Below are positions 30,251 to 38,515 of a stretch of DNA of 64,000 bases, piece by piece. The stretch comes from Paracoccus aurantiacus (lineage in GTDB: Bacteria; Pseudomonadota; Alphaproteobacteria; Rhodobacterales; Rhodobacteraceae): contig NZ_VOPL01000001.1 of NCBI RefSeq assembly GCF_007993065.1, positions 1,054,001-1,118,000 of the forward strand, given 5' to 3'. How positions within the stretch are numbered: position 1 is the first letter of the stretch; each line of letters starts with the position of its first letter. The position numbers and the translations under genes are program-made. The notes below the pieces were generated by a model. The model was not told the origin of the DNA, searched no databases, and saw nothing but the letters and a program-made list of their open reading frames with translations.

Positions 30251-31291
30251 ATGACCTTCCTGCGCTCGACCGCGATCCTCGCTGTTCTCGCGACCCCCGC
30301 CCTCGCCGCCGATCCCGAATTGACCGTGTTCGACTGGGCCGGCTTCGAAGAGCCTGTCCTGTTCCAGGGCTATATCGACAAGAACGGCGACAGCCCGACC
30401 TTCGCGCTTTACGGCGACGATGACGAGGCGTTCCAGAAGATCGCATCGGGCTTCAAGGCCGATATGGTCCATCCCTGCAGCCAGATGGTGTCGAAATACC
30501 GCGATGCCGGCCTGATCGAGCCGTGGGACACCTCGAAGATCCCGGCCTATGCGGACCTCGATCCGCAGTTCAACGGCTCGGACGTGTTTCACGACGACGA
30601 AGGCGTCTGGTATATTCCGACCGACTGGGGTGCGACCGCAATCGCCTACAACACCGAGAAGGTGCCCGCCGAGGATGTCGAAAGCCTGTCGATCTTCACA
30701 AACCCGGATTATGCCGGCCGCACCTCGCTGCCCGACAGTTCCGACGATGTCTGGGCGCTTGCCTATCTGGCGACCGGCGTGACCGACTGGACCGAGGTCA
30801 GCGACGAACAGTTTCAGGCCGCAGCGGACTGGCTGCGCGAAGCGCATCAGAACGTTGCCGCCTACTGGTCCGACCCGTCCGAACAGGCGCAGCTCATGGC
30901 CTCGGGTCAGGTCGATGTCGCGTGGTCGTGGAATGACGGCGTGACCTATCTGAAGGCCGATAATTACCCGGTGGGCTTCCAGCGCGCGCCGAAGGAAGGC
31001 TCGTCGAACTTCATCTGCGGCTTCGTCAACATGAAGGACGGCCCCGGCAATGAAGAAAAGGTCTATGACTTCATCAATGCCTGGCTCGCCCCGGAATCGG
31101 CCAAGGGCCTGCTCGATACGATCGGCTACGGCCCGACCACAGTTGCCGGCATGGAAACCATCAAGGACGAGGAAGCGGTGAAAACCGGCCTTGGCCCGAT
31201 TGACGCCCCGATCCTGAACCAGACCCCGAACGATCCGCAACTGCGCGAAAAGCAACTGGCCGAGTTCGAGAAGATCAAGGCAGGGTTCTGA
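30251..31291 (+). CDS. Periplasmic spermidine/putrescine-type substrate-binding protein (PotD-like)
   Basis: A 346-residue extracytoplasmic protein with a short signal peptide ending ATPALA. The lobes match polyamine-binding proteins: LTVFDWAGFEEPVLFQGYI, MVHPCSQMVSKYRDAGLIEPWD, YIPTDWGATAIAYNTEKV and VDVAWSWNDGVTYLKADNYP. Acidic and aromatic ligand residues expected for a cationic ligand are present. No ATPase or permease genes lie beside it, so it is an orphan receptor whose transporter must be elsewhere, or it serves another role. Monocistronic with a good terminator. Confidence 0.9.
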   Translation: MTFLRSTAILAVLATPALAADPELTVFDWAGFEEPVLFQGYIDKNGDSPTFALYGDDDEAFQKIASGFKADMVHPCSQMVSKYRDAGLIEPWDTSKIPAYADLDPQFNGSDVFHDDEGVWYIPTDWGATAIAYNTEKVPAEDVESLSIFTNPDYAGRTSLPDSSDDVWALAYLATGVTDWTEVSDEQFQAAADWLREAHQNVAAYWSDPSEQAQLMASGQVDVAWSWNDGVTYLKADNYPVGFQRAPKEGSSNFICGFVNMKDGPGNEEKVYDFINAWLAPESAKGLLDTIGYGPTTVAGMETIKDEEAVKTGLGPIDAPILNQTPNDPQLREKQLAEFEKIKAGF

Positions 31292-31325
31292 CCGCAAGGG
31301 ATTATCCCGACCTGCACAACCTATA

Positions 31326-31350
31326 AGGGCGGCCTATGGGCCGCCTTTTT
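31326..31350 (+). terminator. Intrinsic terminator after the PotD-like gene
   Basis: Stem GGCGGCC / GGCCGCC with a TATG loop and TTTTT tail, about 35 bases after the stop. Confidence 0.9.
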
Positions 31351-31557
31351 CATGACGGATCTCGGGTATTGCACAAGCAGTGGTCACCTGCGGCCAGTTT
31401 CCGCCAGTGTCCCGGTAACTGCTTGATCCCCTGCTGAGCACGTGCCTAGTCTGCCCCTGACTGATCTGCCGTCGCGGGCGCGTCGGCAATTTCCGGTCAC
31501 TGTAAATTTTGCCATAAGTTTTAGCGTCCCGCCCTGCGCGACGCGACAGGAGGACTC

Positions 31558-32895
31558 ATGCCACAGTATCAAACCAACAGCATTCAGGCGCTCGCCGCCG
31601 CATTCTATGAATTTTACGGCACAACCGGCGCTGACATCCTCGAATATTTCGACAGTCCGGTTCTGGGTTATGGCGATGCTGGCAATGACACCATCCGCAC
31701 CGGCGATTTCACCGACGAAATCCACGGCGGGGCCGACAATGACCAGATCTGGACCCATGGCGGCAATGATCTGGTTTACGGCGATGACGGTAACGACATC
31801 ATCCGCGTGGGCACCGGCGCAGACACCGCCTATGGCGGGGCCGGCAACGACTTCATCAGCGACAAGGAAGGCAATTACGACGACATCCTGGACGGCGGCG
31901 CTGGCAATGACACCATCAATTCCGGCCACGGCAATGACCTGCTTCTGGGCGGCGATGGCGACGATTTCCTGGGCGACACCGCCGATCTGACCGGCAATGA
32001 CACCTTCGACGGCGGTGCTGGCAATGACCGCATCTATTCCGGCTATGGCAACGATTCCATTTTTGCTGGCCACGGCGACGATGTCATTTACGAAGGCGAC
32101 GGCAACGACACCATCAACGGTGGGATCGGCAACGACCTGATCTATGCCGGTGCGGGCGACGATTACGTCTTCGACGAGGATCCGCGCTATGCCTATAGCG
32201 GCAATGACACCATTGACGGCGGCACGGGTAACGACACGCTGATGTCGGCAGGTGGCGATGACGTGGTCATCGACATGTTCGGAAATAACCTGATCGTCGA
32301 CGAATGGGGCAGTGATCGGATCACGACCGGGTCTGGCACCGACACAATTCAGGCCGGTCAGGAAAACGACACGATCATCAGCGGCGGCGGCAATGACAGC
32401 ATCGACGGCGGCCGCTATGGGGACGTCATCAGGGCCGGGGGCGGCAATGACACGATCCTTGGCGGAGGCTCGATCGACTATCTCTTTGATTGGGATCCGA
32501 CCTACCGTCCCGGTCTTGACCAGATCTGGGGCGGTGCAGGCGATGACCTGATCAGCAACACCATCCTGACTGACGCAGCCGGGACAGGCGTCGTGTCGAA
32601 CACCGCAGTCCACTATACCGGCGCGGACGGCAATGACACGATCCAGAACTTCTCGGTCTTCGGCGGGACGCCCGAGGACGACCTTCGCGATGTCGCGCAG
32701 GACGTCATCATCATCCGCTCGGACATCAACGGCAGCGGCATCGATTCGGTCGATGACCTTCTGGATCGCCTGTCCGATACCGCTGATGGCGCGGTGCTGA
32801 ATCTGGGCGGCGGCAATTCGATCCTGTTCGAGGATCGCAGCGTCGATCAGCTGACCAATCCGCAATATTTCGACAGCTATTTCGACATCGTCTGA
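31558..32895 (+). CDS. RTX-repeat calcium-binding protein, first of a tandem pair
   Basis: A 445-residue acidic protein made almost entirely of glycine/aspartate nonapeptides of the GGxGxDxUx kind (GGAGNDTINSGHGNDLLLGG and many more) from about residue 35 to 330. These form Ca2+-binding beta-rolls outside the cell. There is no N-terminal signal peptide. The last 60 residues (AQDVIIIRSDIN ... LGGGNSILFEDRS) look like a type I secretion signal, so export by a TolC-type ABC system is likely; no such system is in the window. A short N-terminal module AAAFYEFYGTTGADILE is shared with the next gene. No enzyme domain is present. AGGAGG site before the ATG. Confidence 0.92.
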   Translation: MPQYQTNSIQALAAAFYEFYGTTGADILEYFDSPVLGYGDAGNDTIRTGDFTDEIHGGADNDQIWTHGGNDLVYGDDGNDIIRVGTGADTAYGGAGNDFISDKEGNYDDILDGGAGNDTINSGHGNDLLLGGDGDDFLGDTADLTGNDTFDGGAGNDRIYSGYGNDSIFAGHGDDVIYEGDGNDTINGGIGNDLIYAGAGDDYVFDEDPRYAYSGNDTIDGGTGNDTLMSAGGDDVVIDMFGNNLIVDEWGSDRITTGSGTDTIQAGQENDTIISGGGNDSIDGGRYGDVIRAGGGNDTILGGGSIDYLFDWDPTYRPGLDQIWGGAGDDLISNTILTDAAGTGVVSNTAVHYTGADGNDTIQNFSVFGGTPEDDLRDVAQDVIIIRSDINGSGIDSVDDLLDRLSDTADGAVLNLGGGNSILFEDRSVDQLTNPQYFDSYFDIV

Positions 32896-32938
32896 CCCAG
32901 CCCATTTTCGCGCGCAACACGCCACGAAAGGATTACCC

Positions 32939-34054
32939 ATGCCACAATCACGGATCCCGACCCTCATTGACGAATTCTATGAATATTTCGGCACCAACGG
33001 CCCCGACACGCTGGTCTTCAAGGACGGCCCGCTTCTCGGCTTTGGCTATGCCGGGGATGACGCCTATGAAAGCGGCGATTTCGCCGATATCCTTTATATG
33101 GGCGAAGGCAATGACACCGTCGAAAGCGGCGGCGGCGACGATCTCGTCTATGCCGATGCCGGAAACGACCTGATCCGTTCGGGCGAGGGCAGCGATACCG
33201 TCTATGGCGGCACCGGAAACGACTTCCTCAGCGACAAGTTCGGCGCGGGGGACGATGTTCTCGACGCAGGCTCGGGCAACAACACCATTGTTTCGGGCGA
33301 TGGCGACGACCACCTCATCGCCGGGGACGGCAATGACGTCATCGGCGATACCGGCGCCTTCACCGGCAACGACACGATCGAATCCGGCGCAGGCAACGAC
33401 ACCATCTATTCCGGTCTCGGCAATGACAGCATCCGCTCCAGCAGCGGCAACGACCTGATCTATGACGGCGCGGGCGATGACTATATCCGTCCGGGCGCGG
33501 GCGATGACAGGGTCTATGATCATCTCGGCAATAACAACATTTACGCCGATTACGGCAACGACACCATCGTGTCGGGCAGCGGCAATGACGATCTTTACGG
33601 CGATTTCGGCAGCGATGTGATCTATGGCGGCGGTGGCAATGACACCATCGACGCCGGGTCTTCTTGGGATGTGGTGACGGTGCCCTCGACCAACCCCCAG
33701 CAGGGCGAGGATCACATCTATGGCCAGGGCGGCGACGACCTTCTGTCCGGCTGGGGCGAAACCTATTACCACTATGCCGGGGCTGACGGAAACGACACCA
33801 TCGACCTTTTCGAACTTGGCTGGGACGGCCCCGGCACCAGCAACAGGATTGACGAACAAGACGTCATCGTCATCCCCCGCAACATCAACAACAGCGGGAT
33901 CGAGGATTTCGACGACCTTCAGGGCCGCATCACCGCCACCGCCGACGGCGCATTGATCGACCTTGGCGGCGGCAGCACCATCCTGCTTGACGGTGTCCGC
34001 GCCTCGGACCTGCTGCAAGCAGTCGAGAACGAACAAAGCTTCCTGTTCGTCTGA
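32939..34054 (+). CDS. RTX-repeat calcium-binding protein, second of a tandem pair
   Basis: A 371-residue paralogue of the preceding gene, 43 bases downstream. It shares the N-terminal module (IDEFYEYFGTNGPDTL), the irregular middle (GDTGAFTGNDTIESGAGNDT against GDTADLTGNDTFDGGAGND) and the C-terminal secretion-like region (QDVIVIPRNINNSGIEDFDD). Nonapeptides run from about residue 40 to 260. As in the first copy there is no signal peptide and no catalytic domain. Duplication followed by divergence is clear because the order of repeats and gaps is the same. Possible roles are Ca2+-dependent matrix, S-layer or adhesion protein; none is shown by sequence. Confidence 0.92.
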   Translation: MPQSRIPTLIDEFYEYFGTNGPDTLVFKDGPLLGFGYAGDDAYESGDFADILYMGEGNDTVESGGGDDLVYADAGNDLIRSGEGSDTVYGGTGNDFLSDKFGAGDDVLDAGSGNNTIVSGDGDDHLIAGDGNDVIGDTGAFTGNDTIESGAGNDTIYSGLGNDSIRSSSGNDLIYDGAGDDYIRPGAGDDRVYDHLGNNNIYADYGNDTIVSGSGNDDLYGDFGSDVIYGGGGNDTIDAGSSWDVVTVPSTNPQQGEDHIYGQGGDDLLSGWGETYYHYAGADGNDTIDLFELGWDGPGTSNRIDEQDVIVIPRNINNSGIEDFDDLQGRITATADGALIDLGGGSTILLDGVRASDLLQAVENEQSFLFV

Positions 34055-34088
34055 TCCGAACCGGCCCGGACAGTCCGGCACCGGCAAG

Positions 34089-34116
34089 AACCGGCCCACG
34101 CAAGCGGGCCGGTTTT
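34089..34116 (+). terminator. Intrinsic terminator after the RTX pair
   Basis: Nine-base stem AACCGGCCC / GGGCCGGTT with an eight-base loop and a short T-rich tail, about 35 bases after the second RTX stop. It closes a two-gene transcript. Confidence 0.88.
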
Positions 34117-34128
34117 CCTTCTTTGTCA

Positions 34129-34153
34129 AGGCGTTAGGTCACGCCTAACGCCT
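34129..34153. promoter_or_regulatory. Perfect 10-base inverted repeat upstream of the alpha/beta hydrolase
   Basis: AGGCGTTAGG-N5-CCTAACGCCT, about 70 bases before the hydrolase start and separate from the RTX terminator. The spacing and position look like a dimeric regulator site; a second terminator hairpin is possible but lacks a T-run. Confidence 0.55.
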
Positions 34154-34225
34154 CTTGGCCAGCCTGCTGCACGCACCGAACTATCAAAACTTGTTTTGCT
34201 GGTTCACTCTGATCAGAATGCAGCC

Positions 34226-35098
34226 ATGAAACAGACAACACATCGATTCGCAGAAATCGCAGGGCACAAGCTGTTCATCCGAGAGGCCGGCCCACCTGAC
34301 GCGCCGGTTCTGCTGCTGCCGCATGGCTATCCCTGTTCGTCCTTTCAGTTCCGCCGCCTGATGCCCGCATTGGCCGACACGTGGCGCACGATTTCATTCG
34401 ACTGGCCGGGCTTCGGTTACAGCGACACCCCTGACCCGGAATCATTCGCCTGCGATTTCGATGCCTATGCGGATCTGCTGGGGGCGTTCGCGGATACGCT
34501 CGGGCTGGATCGCTACGCGCTGTGGCTGCACGACTATGGCTCTCAGATCGGGCTGCGCCACGCGATCGCGAACCCTCAGCGCATCGCGGCGCTGATTATC
34601 CAGAACGGCGACATCTACGAAGATGTTCTCGGCCCCAAATACGAAACCATCAAAACCTATTGGTCGCAAAAAACCCCGGACGCCCGCCGCCCGCTGGAGG
34701 ATGCCGTCAGCGAAGACGGCTTTCGCGCGGAATTCATTGGCGAGGTGTCGGACCGGATCGCCGCGCGAATCCCGCCCGATCTCTGGAAACTGCACTGGCC
34801 GTTGATGGATACCCCGGCGCGGCGCCAGATTGCCGTCAACCTGATGGAGCGGCTTGAGCAGAATCTAGACTGGTTCCCGCGTTATCAGGCGTATCTGCGC
34901 GAATATCAGCCGCCGACGCTGATCGTCTGGGGACCGCAGGATGGCTATATGCCGCAGGCTTCCGCCCATGCGTATCTGCGCGACCTGCCCGATGCGGAAC
35001 TGCATCTGTTGCCGGATGCCGGCCACTGGCTGCTGGAATCCCATTTCGACGACGCCCTGCCCCTTCTGCGCGATTTTCTGTCGCGCACCCTTGCATGA
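34226..35098 (+). CDS. Alpha/beta hydrolase, epoxide hydrolase/dehalogenase-like
   Basis: A 290-residue soluble hydrolase. Oxyanion-hole motif LLPHGYPCSSFQFR, nucleophile elbow LWLHDYGSQIG with Asp as nucleophile, acid in WGPQDGYMP and catalytic His in GHWLLESH form a complete triad. An Asp nucleophile points to epoxide hydrolases or dehalogenases rather than esterases. The residue after Asp is Tyr, not the halide-binding Trp of haloalkane dehalogenases, so dehalogenation is less likely. Start at the ATG 34226; an upstream TTG reading lacks a ribosome site. It is followed after 12 bases by an ABM-like gene. Confidence 0.88.
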   Translation: MKQTTHRFAEIAGHKLFIREAGPPDAPVLLLPHGYPCSSFQFRRLMPALADTWRTISFDWPGFGYSDTPDPESFACDFDAYADLLGAFADTLGLDRYALWLHDYGSQIGLRHAIANPQRIAALIIQNGDIYEDVLGPKYETIKTYWSQKTPDARRPLEDAVSEDGFRAEFIGEVSDRIAARIPPDLWKLHWPLMDTPARRQIAVNLMERLEQNLDWFPRYQAYLREYQPPTLIVWGPQDGYMPQASAHAYLRDLPDAELHLLPDAGHWLLESHFDDALPLLRDFLSRTLA

Positions 35099-35110
35099 CA
35101 AAGGAACATC

Positions 35111-35437
35111 ATGACCACGACCCCAACCATCGCCCGTATCTGGCGCGGTCGCACGACGCCTGAAAACGCTGACGAGTATGAAAGTTACAATCGCGCCAAC
35201 GGGGTGCCGCCGCTGCTGAAGACGGCGCTCGGCGTCCAACTGCTGCGCGAGGATCGCGAAACCGAAACCTGGTTCACCACCATTTCCTATTGGGCCGACA
35301 TGGATGCGATGACGGCTTTCACAAAAGGCGACCCGGAAACCGTGCACCATCTGCCGCGCGACGAGGACCTGCTGATGGAACTTCCCGACCGCATCCAGAT
35401 TCACCAGATTCTTGTGGACCAGCAGCACTTGCGCTGA
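35111..35437 (+). CDS. ABM-like (dimeric alpha+beta barrel) small protein
   Basis: A 108-residue protein with the look of the antibiotic-biosynthesis-monooxygenase-like ferredoxin fold: TIARIWRGRTTPENADEYESY, a central ETWFTTISYWADMDAMTAF, and a C-terminal strand IQIHQILVDQQ. The His of the HHLPRDEDLL segment might bind a ligand. It lies 12 bases after the hydrolase with an AAGGA site, so both are probably co-expressed. Reaction unknown; monooxygenase, isomerase or stress roles all occur in this fold. Confidence 0.8.
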   Translation: MTTTPTIARIWRGRTTPENADEYESYNRANGVPPLLKTALGVQLLREDRETETWFTTISYWADMDAMTAFTKGDPETVHHLPRDEDLLMELPDRIQIHQILVDQQHLR

Positions 35438-35497
35438 TCCCGCAGCCCGGCCCGTGTTGCGCAGACCCGCGACTTGTCTTTCCGGCCTGTCGTTGCG

Positions 35498-36097
35498 ATG
35501 ACTGGATCATCGCATATGGGGCCATTGTCAGGGATGCCGTCACCACACCGCATCGCCGGAAATATCGCGCTCGATTTCGCCAATACGATAAGCTGGCGGG
35601 GGACAGCGCGCGAGGCGGATCAGCTTGCAACGGCTGACGCGCTGCGCCACTGGCTGCGCGTGTCGGGACTGCGCGCGACGGACGCGGCGACTGCCCCGGA
35701 CCCTGACCCTACGCTGGCGGCGGCGCACGCGTTGCGCGCTGCGATTACACGTATAGGTTCGGCAATTGCAAACGGCGCATCCCCGCCTGACGATGCGCTG
35801 AACGACCTGCGCGATGCCGCTGCCGCCGCGCTGTCTCGCGCACAGCTTGGGGGGATGCCGCTGCGCCCGCAATTTGACACTGCGGAACAGGCACTGGGCA
35901 GTATCGCATGGTCGGCGCTGGATCTGTTCAGCAGTGACGAGGTCGCGCGGATCAAGGAATGCCCCTTTTCCGACTGCCACTGGCTGTTCGTGGACCGCTC
36001 AAAAAACGGGTCGCGCCGCTGGTGCGACATGGCCACCTGCGGCAACCGCGCCAAGAAACAGGCCATGGCCGCGCATGATAACAGCGCCGCCGGCTAA
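35498..36097 (+). CDS. CGNR zinc-finger (ABATE domain) protein, putative regulator
   Basis: About 199 residues. The N-terminal ABATE-type helical domain begins with GNIALDFANTISWRG. The C-terminal zinc finger has Cys pairs in KECPFSDCHWLF and the signature RRWCDMATCGNRAKK. Proteins of this architecture are thought to be stress-related transcription factors. The start is uncertain: ATGs at 35498, 35516 and 35534 are all in frame and none has a convincing ribosome site; family N-termini would fit the later two. It may control the hydrolase/ABM genes upstream, which is inference from position. Confidence 0.85.
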   Translation: MTGSSHMGPLSGMPSPHRIAGNIALDFANTISWRGTAREADQLATADALRHWLRVSGLRATDAATAPDPDPTLAAAHALRAAITRIGSAIANGASPPDDALNDLRDAAAAALSRAQLGGMPLRPQFDTAEQALGSIAWSALDLFSSDEVARIKECPFSDCHWLFVDRSKNGSRRWCDMATCGNRAKKQAMAAHDNSAAG

Positions 36098-36111
36098 GCC
36101 CTGCCCACGGC

Positions 36112-36717
36112 TTAGCGCAGCGGAATGTCGTTAGCGGCCTTGCCGTCCTGATAGGCCCCCGACAGCGCGTCATATTCCGCCCTGATCGCATCCGCCCGCG
36201 CCTTCAGTGCCGCTTGCTGATCCGGGTCAGCATCCGCAATCACCTCGGCCACAGAGCGTGCTTTCCAATAGGCATTCTCGCGCCGGTATCCGCCCGGATT
36301 GAGCGTAAAGACCTCTTTCAGGATCTTCAGATCGTGCGGGATGGCAAAGCTGTCGCGGCTGTCCTCATGGGTGAAGAAGTCGAAGAAATTGTCGAACCCC
36401 GCCCAGGTGATCGCTGACAGGCACATCGAACAGGGCTCATGCGTGGACAGGAAGATCAGCTCCTCGGGCGGCGGCAGGTCCGGCACCTCGCGATAGCGTT
36501 TCAGCAGATGCACCTCGCCATGCCACAGCGGGTTCTCGGTCTCGTTATTCGTCTCGGCCAGAACGGTGCTGCCATCCGACTTGCGCAGAAGTGCGGCGCC
36601 GAAAATCTTGTTGCCTTGCGCGACACCTTTCCGGGTCAGTGGCAGGACGTGATCCTCCAGCGCGCGCAGCAGCGCATCCGCCAGTGCGGTGTCGTTCAAA
36701 GCGATTGCCTGTGCCAT
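36112..36717 (-). CDS. Cytidine/deoxycytidylate deaminase-fold nucleoside deaminase
   Basis: A 201-residue zinc deaminase. The metal-binding and catalytic motif is HGEVHLL (in place of the usual HAE), and the second half-site is STHEPCSMCLSAITWAGF. The C-terminal 80 residues are an extra helical region absent from minimal deaminases. Members of this group act on free bases or nucleosides such as guanine; the exact substrate is not readable. Convergent with the CGNR gene (14-base gap), and divergent from ssrA. Confidence 0.85.
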   Translation of the reverse strand: MAQAIALNDTALADALLRALEDHVLPLTRKGVAQGNKIFGAALLRKSDGSTVLAETNNETENPLWHGEVHLLKRYREVPDLPPPEELIFLSTHEPCSMCLSAITWAGFDNFFDFFTHEDSRDSFAIPHDLKILKEVFTLNPGGYRRENAYWKARSVAEVIADADPDQQAALKARADAIRAEYDALSGAYQDGKAANDIPLR

Positions 36718-36790
36718 CCAACCCCCGGAAATTTCTGTATATACGCGTTATATACGGGTTATCTACGCGTTCCATACGGAAAACATACCC

Positions 36791-36819
36791 TTGTTCCCGG
36801 CACCCTGCGCCCCTATATT
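36791..36819 (+). promoter_or_regulatory. Promoter of ssrA
   Basis: TTGTTC (36791-36796), 17-base spacer, TATATT (36814-36819). This is a near-ideal sigma70 promoter with a predicted start about 36826, just before the acceptor part of the tmRNA. Confidence 0.7.
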
Positions 36820-36825
36820 CCCCCT

Positions 36826-37140
36826 GTTCGGGTTCGCCCGGACTATGGGCATAAACGCGCTCGTAATAAGCGGATCGGACCCGGGGGCGGTACCCGGCGG
36901 CTCCACCAAATTCGCCTTCGTTGGGGGGATCTGGGGCCGAAACAGGATCGACGAACGTGTAAAGGGGATGGCTTTGCCTCGGTGAGCTACCACCGTTATC
37001 GGTGCAAAACGTACAGTTGCCAACGACAACCGTGCTCCGGTCGCTCTGGCTGCGTAAGCAGCTCGGGTAACCGAAACCTAACTCCTTGCGCTTAGCCGCG
37101 TAAGGCGGGGCCCGCAGGAGCCTTGCAACAGAATCCTGCA
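36826..37140 (+). ncRNA. ssrA: Transfer-messenger RNA, circularly permuted two-piece form
   Basis: Rescues stalled ribosomes and tags nascent proteins for proteolysis. The acceptor piece comes first in the gene, ending in CGGCTCC-ACCA at 36902-36908 region, preceded by a T-arm-like hairpin CCGGG-N7-CCCGG. After a 24-base intervening segment the coding piece starts GGGGCCGAAACAGGATCGAC at 36933. GGGGCCG pairs with CGGCTCC to form the tRNA-like acceptor stem. The resume codon GCC at 37019 opens a tag reading frame ANDNRAPVALAA followed by TAA, the hydrophobic AA end being the ClpXP degron. A hairpin GCAGGA...TCCTGC marks the 3' end near 37140. The outer ends are estimated. Confidence 0.95.
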
Positions 37141-37164
37141 CTTTCAACCCCCTGAAATTCTTGG

Positions 37165-38388
37165 TTATTTTATCTGATCCTGCTCGTCAGCGACGCTGAT
37201 GATACGCGGGGCCCAGATGCCATGCAGCACCACCGAGATCAGCACGATCAGCGCCGAGATCGCCCATAGTTCGCGGCCCAGTTCAATGTCGAACTCCGCG
37301 TTGTTCAAGGCATAGGAGAGGTAATAGAACGTGCCGATCCCGCGGATTCCAAGCACCGAGATCCCCACCCGCTGCCGATAGGAAAGCCCGCTGCCCAACA
37401 GCCCGATCCAGCCGCAAAGCGGGCGGATGACGGCAATGACCAGCACGGCCAGAACCACCATCGGCACGCTCAGATAGCCCAGCAATCCCTGCGCTACGGC
37501 CACCCCGAGCATCATCAGAAGCAAAGCCAGAAACAGCATCTCGATTTCTTCGCCGAAGTCGTGAAGGACCACATGATACTCGTCCTCACGCTCGAAATCG
37601 CGGAAGGTCAGGGCGGCGACGAAAACCGCAATGAATCCATAGCCATGCGCCAGCTCGCACAGCCCGTAGGCGGTCAGTGTCAACGACAAGGCGACAAATC
37701 CCTGCGCGCCTTTGGCGGGGTTGACGATGACGAAAACCAGCCGCGCAACGACCGTGCCGACCAGCACCCCCATCGCGACGCCGCAACCGATCTTCCACAG
37801 AACCGAAACCGTCAGCCAGTTCCACAGCATATCGGCGCCAAGACCCTGACTTACCAGCGCAATTGACAGATACACAAAGGGAAAGGCCAGCCCGTCATTC
37901 AACCCGGCCTCGCTGGTCAGCGCAAATCGCGTCTCGGGCTCATTTCCCTCGCGCGGCTTGCCCACCTGCACGCTGGCCGCCAGAACCGGATCGGTCGGCG
38001 CAATGGCAGCCCCCAGCAGCACCGCCGCCGCCAATGGCAACCCGACCAGCCACATCCCGCCGAGTGCCACCATGATAATGGACAGCGGCATGGTGATTGC
38101 CAGCAATCGCCAGGTTGTCGACCAGGACCGCCACCCGATGCGCCGGTCGATCTTCAGTCCGGCGCCGGTAAGCGACATGATGACGGCAAATTCGGTCAGC
38201 TTCTCGATCAGCAGCCCGAATGAAATGACGTCGATCGTCGGAAAATTCGGCAGTGCGAAGGGCAGAAGAAGCCCGCAGGCAACCAGGACCATCGGCAGTG
38301 AAACCGGCAGATTCCTCAGGAAATGCGGGAGCACGGCCGCCATAAGGGTGATCGCGCCGATCAGTGTCAGAAACAACTCGTAGTTCAT
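37165..38388 (-). CDS. Na+/H+ antiporter, CPA1 (NhaP-like) family
   Basis: A 407-residue inner-membrane protein with about 12 hydrophobic segments. The ion-binding core is recognisable as GAAIAPTDPVLAASVQ and TSEAGLNDGLAFPFVYL, with the acidic residue pair typical of CPA1 exchangers, and ADEQDQIK as a short cytoplasmic tail. It lacks the long C-terminal domain of NhaP proteins, so it is a compact form. It lies on the minus strand between ssrA and sspB and shares a divergent promoter region with sspB. Confidence 0.9.
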   Translation of the reverse strand: MNYELFLTLIGAITLMAAVLPHFLRNLPVSLPMVLVACGLLLPFALPNFPTIDVISFGLLIEKLTEFAVIMSLTGAGLKIDRRIGWRSWSTTWRLLAITMPLSIIMVALGGMWLVGLPLAAAVLLGAAIAPTDPVLAASVQVGKPREGNEPETRFALTSEAGLNDGLAFPFVYLSIALVSQGLGADMLWNWLTVSVLWKIGCGVAMGVLVGTVVARLVFVIVNPAKGAQGFVALSLTLTAYGLCELAHGYGFIAVFVAALTFRDFEREDEYHVVLHDFGEEIEMLFLALLLMMLGVAVAQGLLGYLSVPMVVLAVLVIAVIRPLCGWIGLLGSGLSYRQRVGISVLGIRGIGTFYYLSYALNNAEFDIELGRELWAISALIVLISVVLHGIWAPRIISVADEQDQIK

Positions 38389-38515
38389 TTTCGCCCTTTA
38401 CGCCGACCTGCCGCAAAGCGCGACAGTCGCCCCCTTTTCATAGCGGGTTCAATCCCTATACTCGACCCGATCGCGGCGACTGCGCCGAGGGATTACGGCG
38501 AGAAGGGGCTTCCAG

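Noticed and set aside
31384-34129. Long minus-strand frames (527 and 393 codons) antisense to the RTX genes, with Val/Ala/Ile-rich repetitive products
   Set aside because: They are exact antisense shadows of the Gly/Asp nonapeptide code, which contains no stop codons in that frame. They have no ribosome site or independent domain.
34226-35098. Haloalkane dehalogenase assignment for the alpha/beta hydrolase
   Set aside because: The residue after the nucleophilic Asp is Tyr, not the halide-stabilising Trp, so I kept the broader class.
36439-37095. 218-codon plus-strand frame and 200-codon minus-strand frame across the deaminase start and ssrA
   Set aside because: They run through the tmRNA gene and the antisense of the deaminase; the RNA gene explains the sequence.
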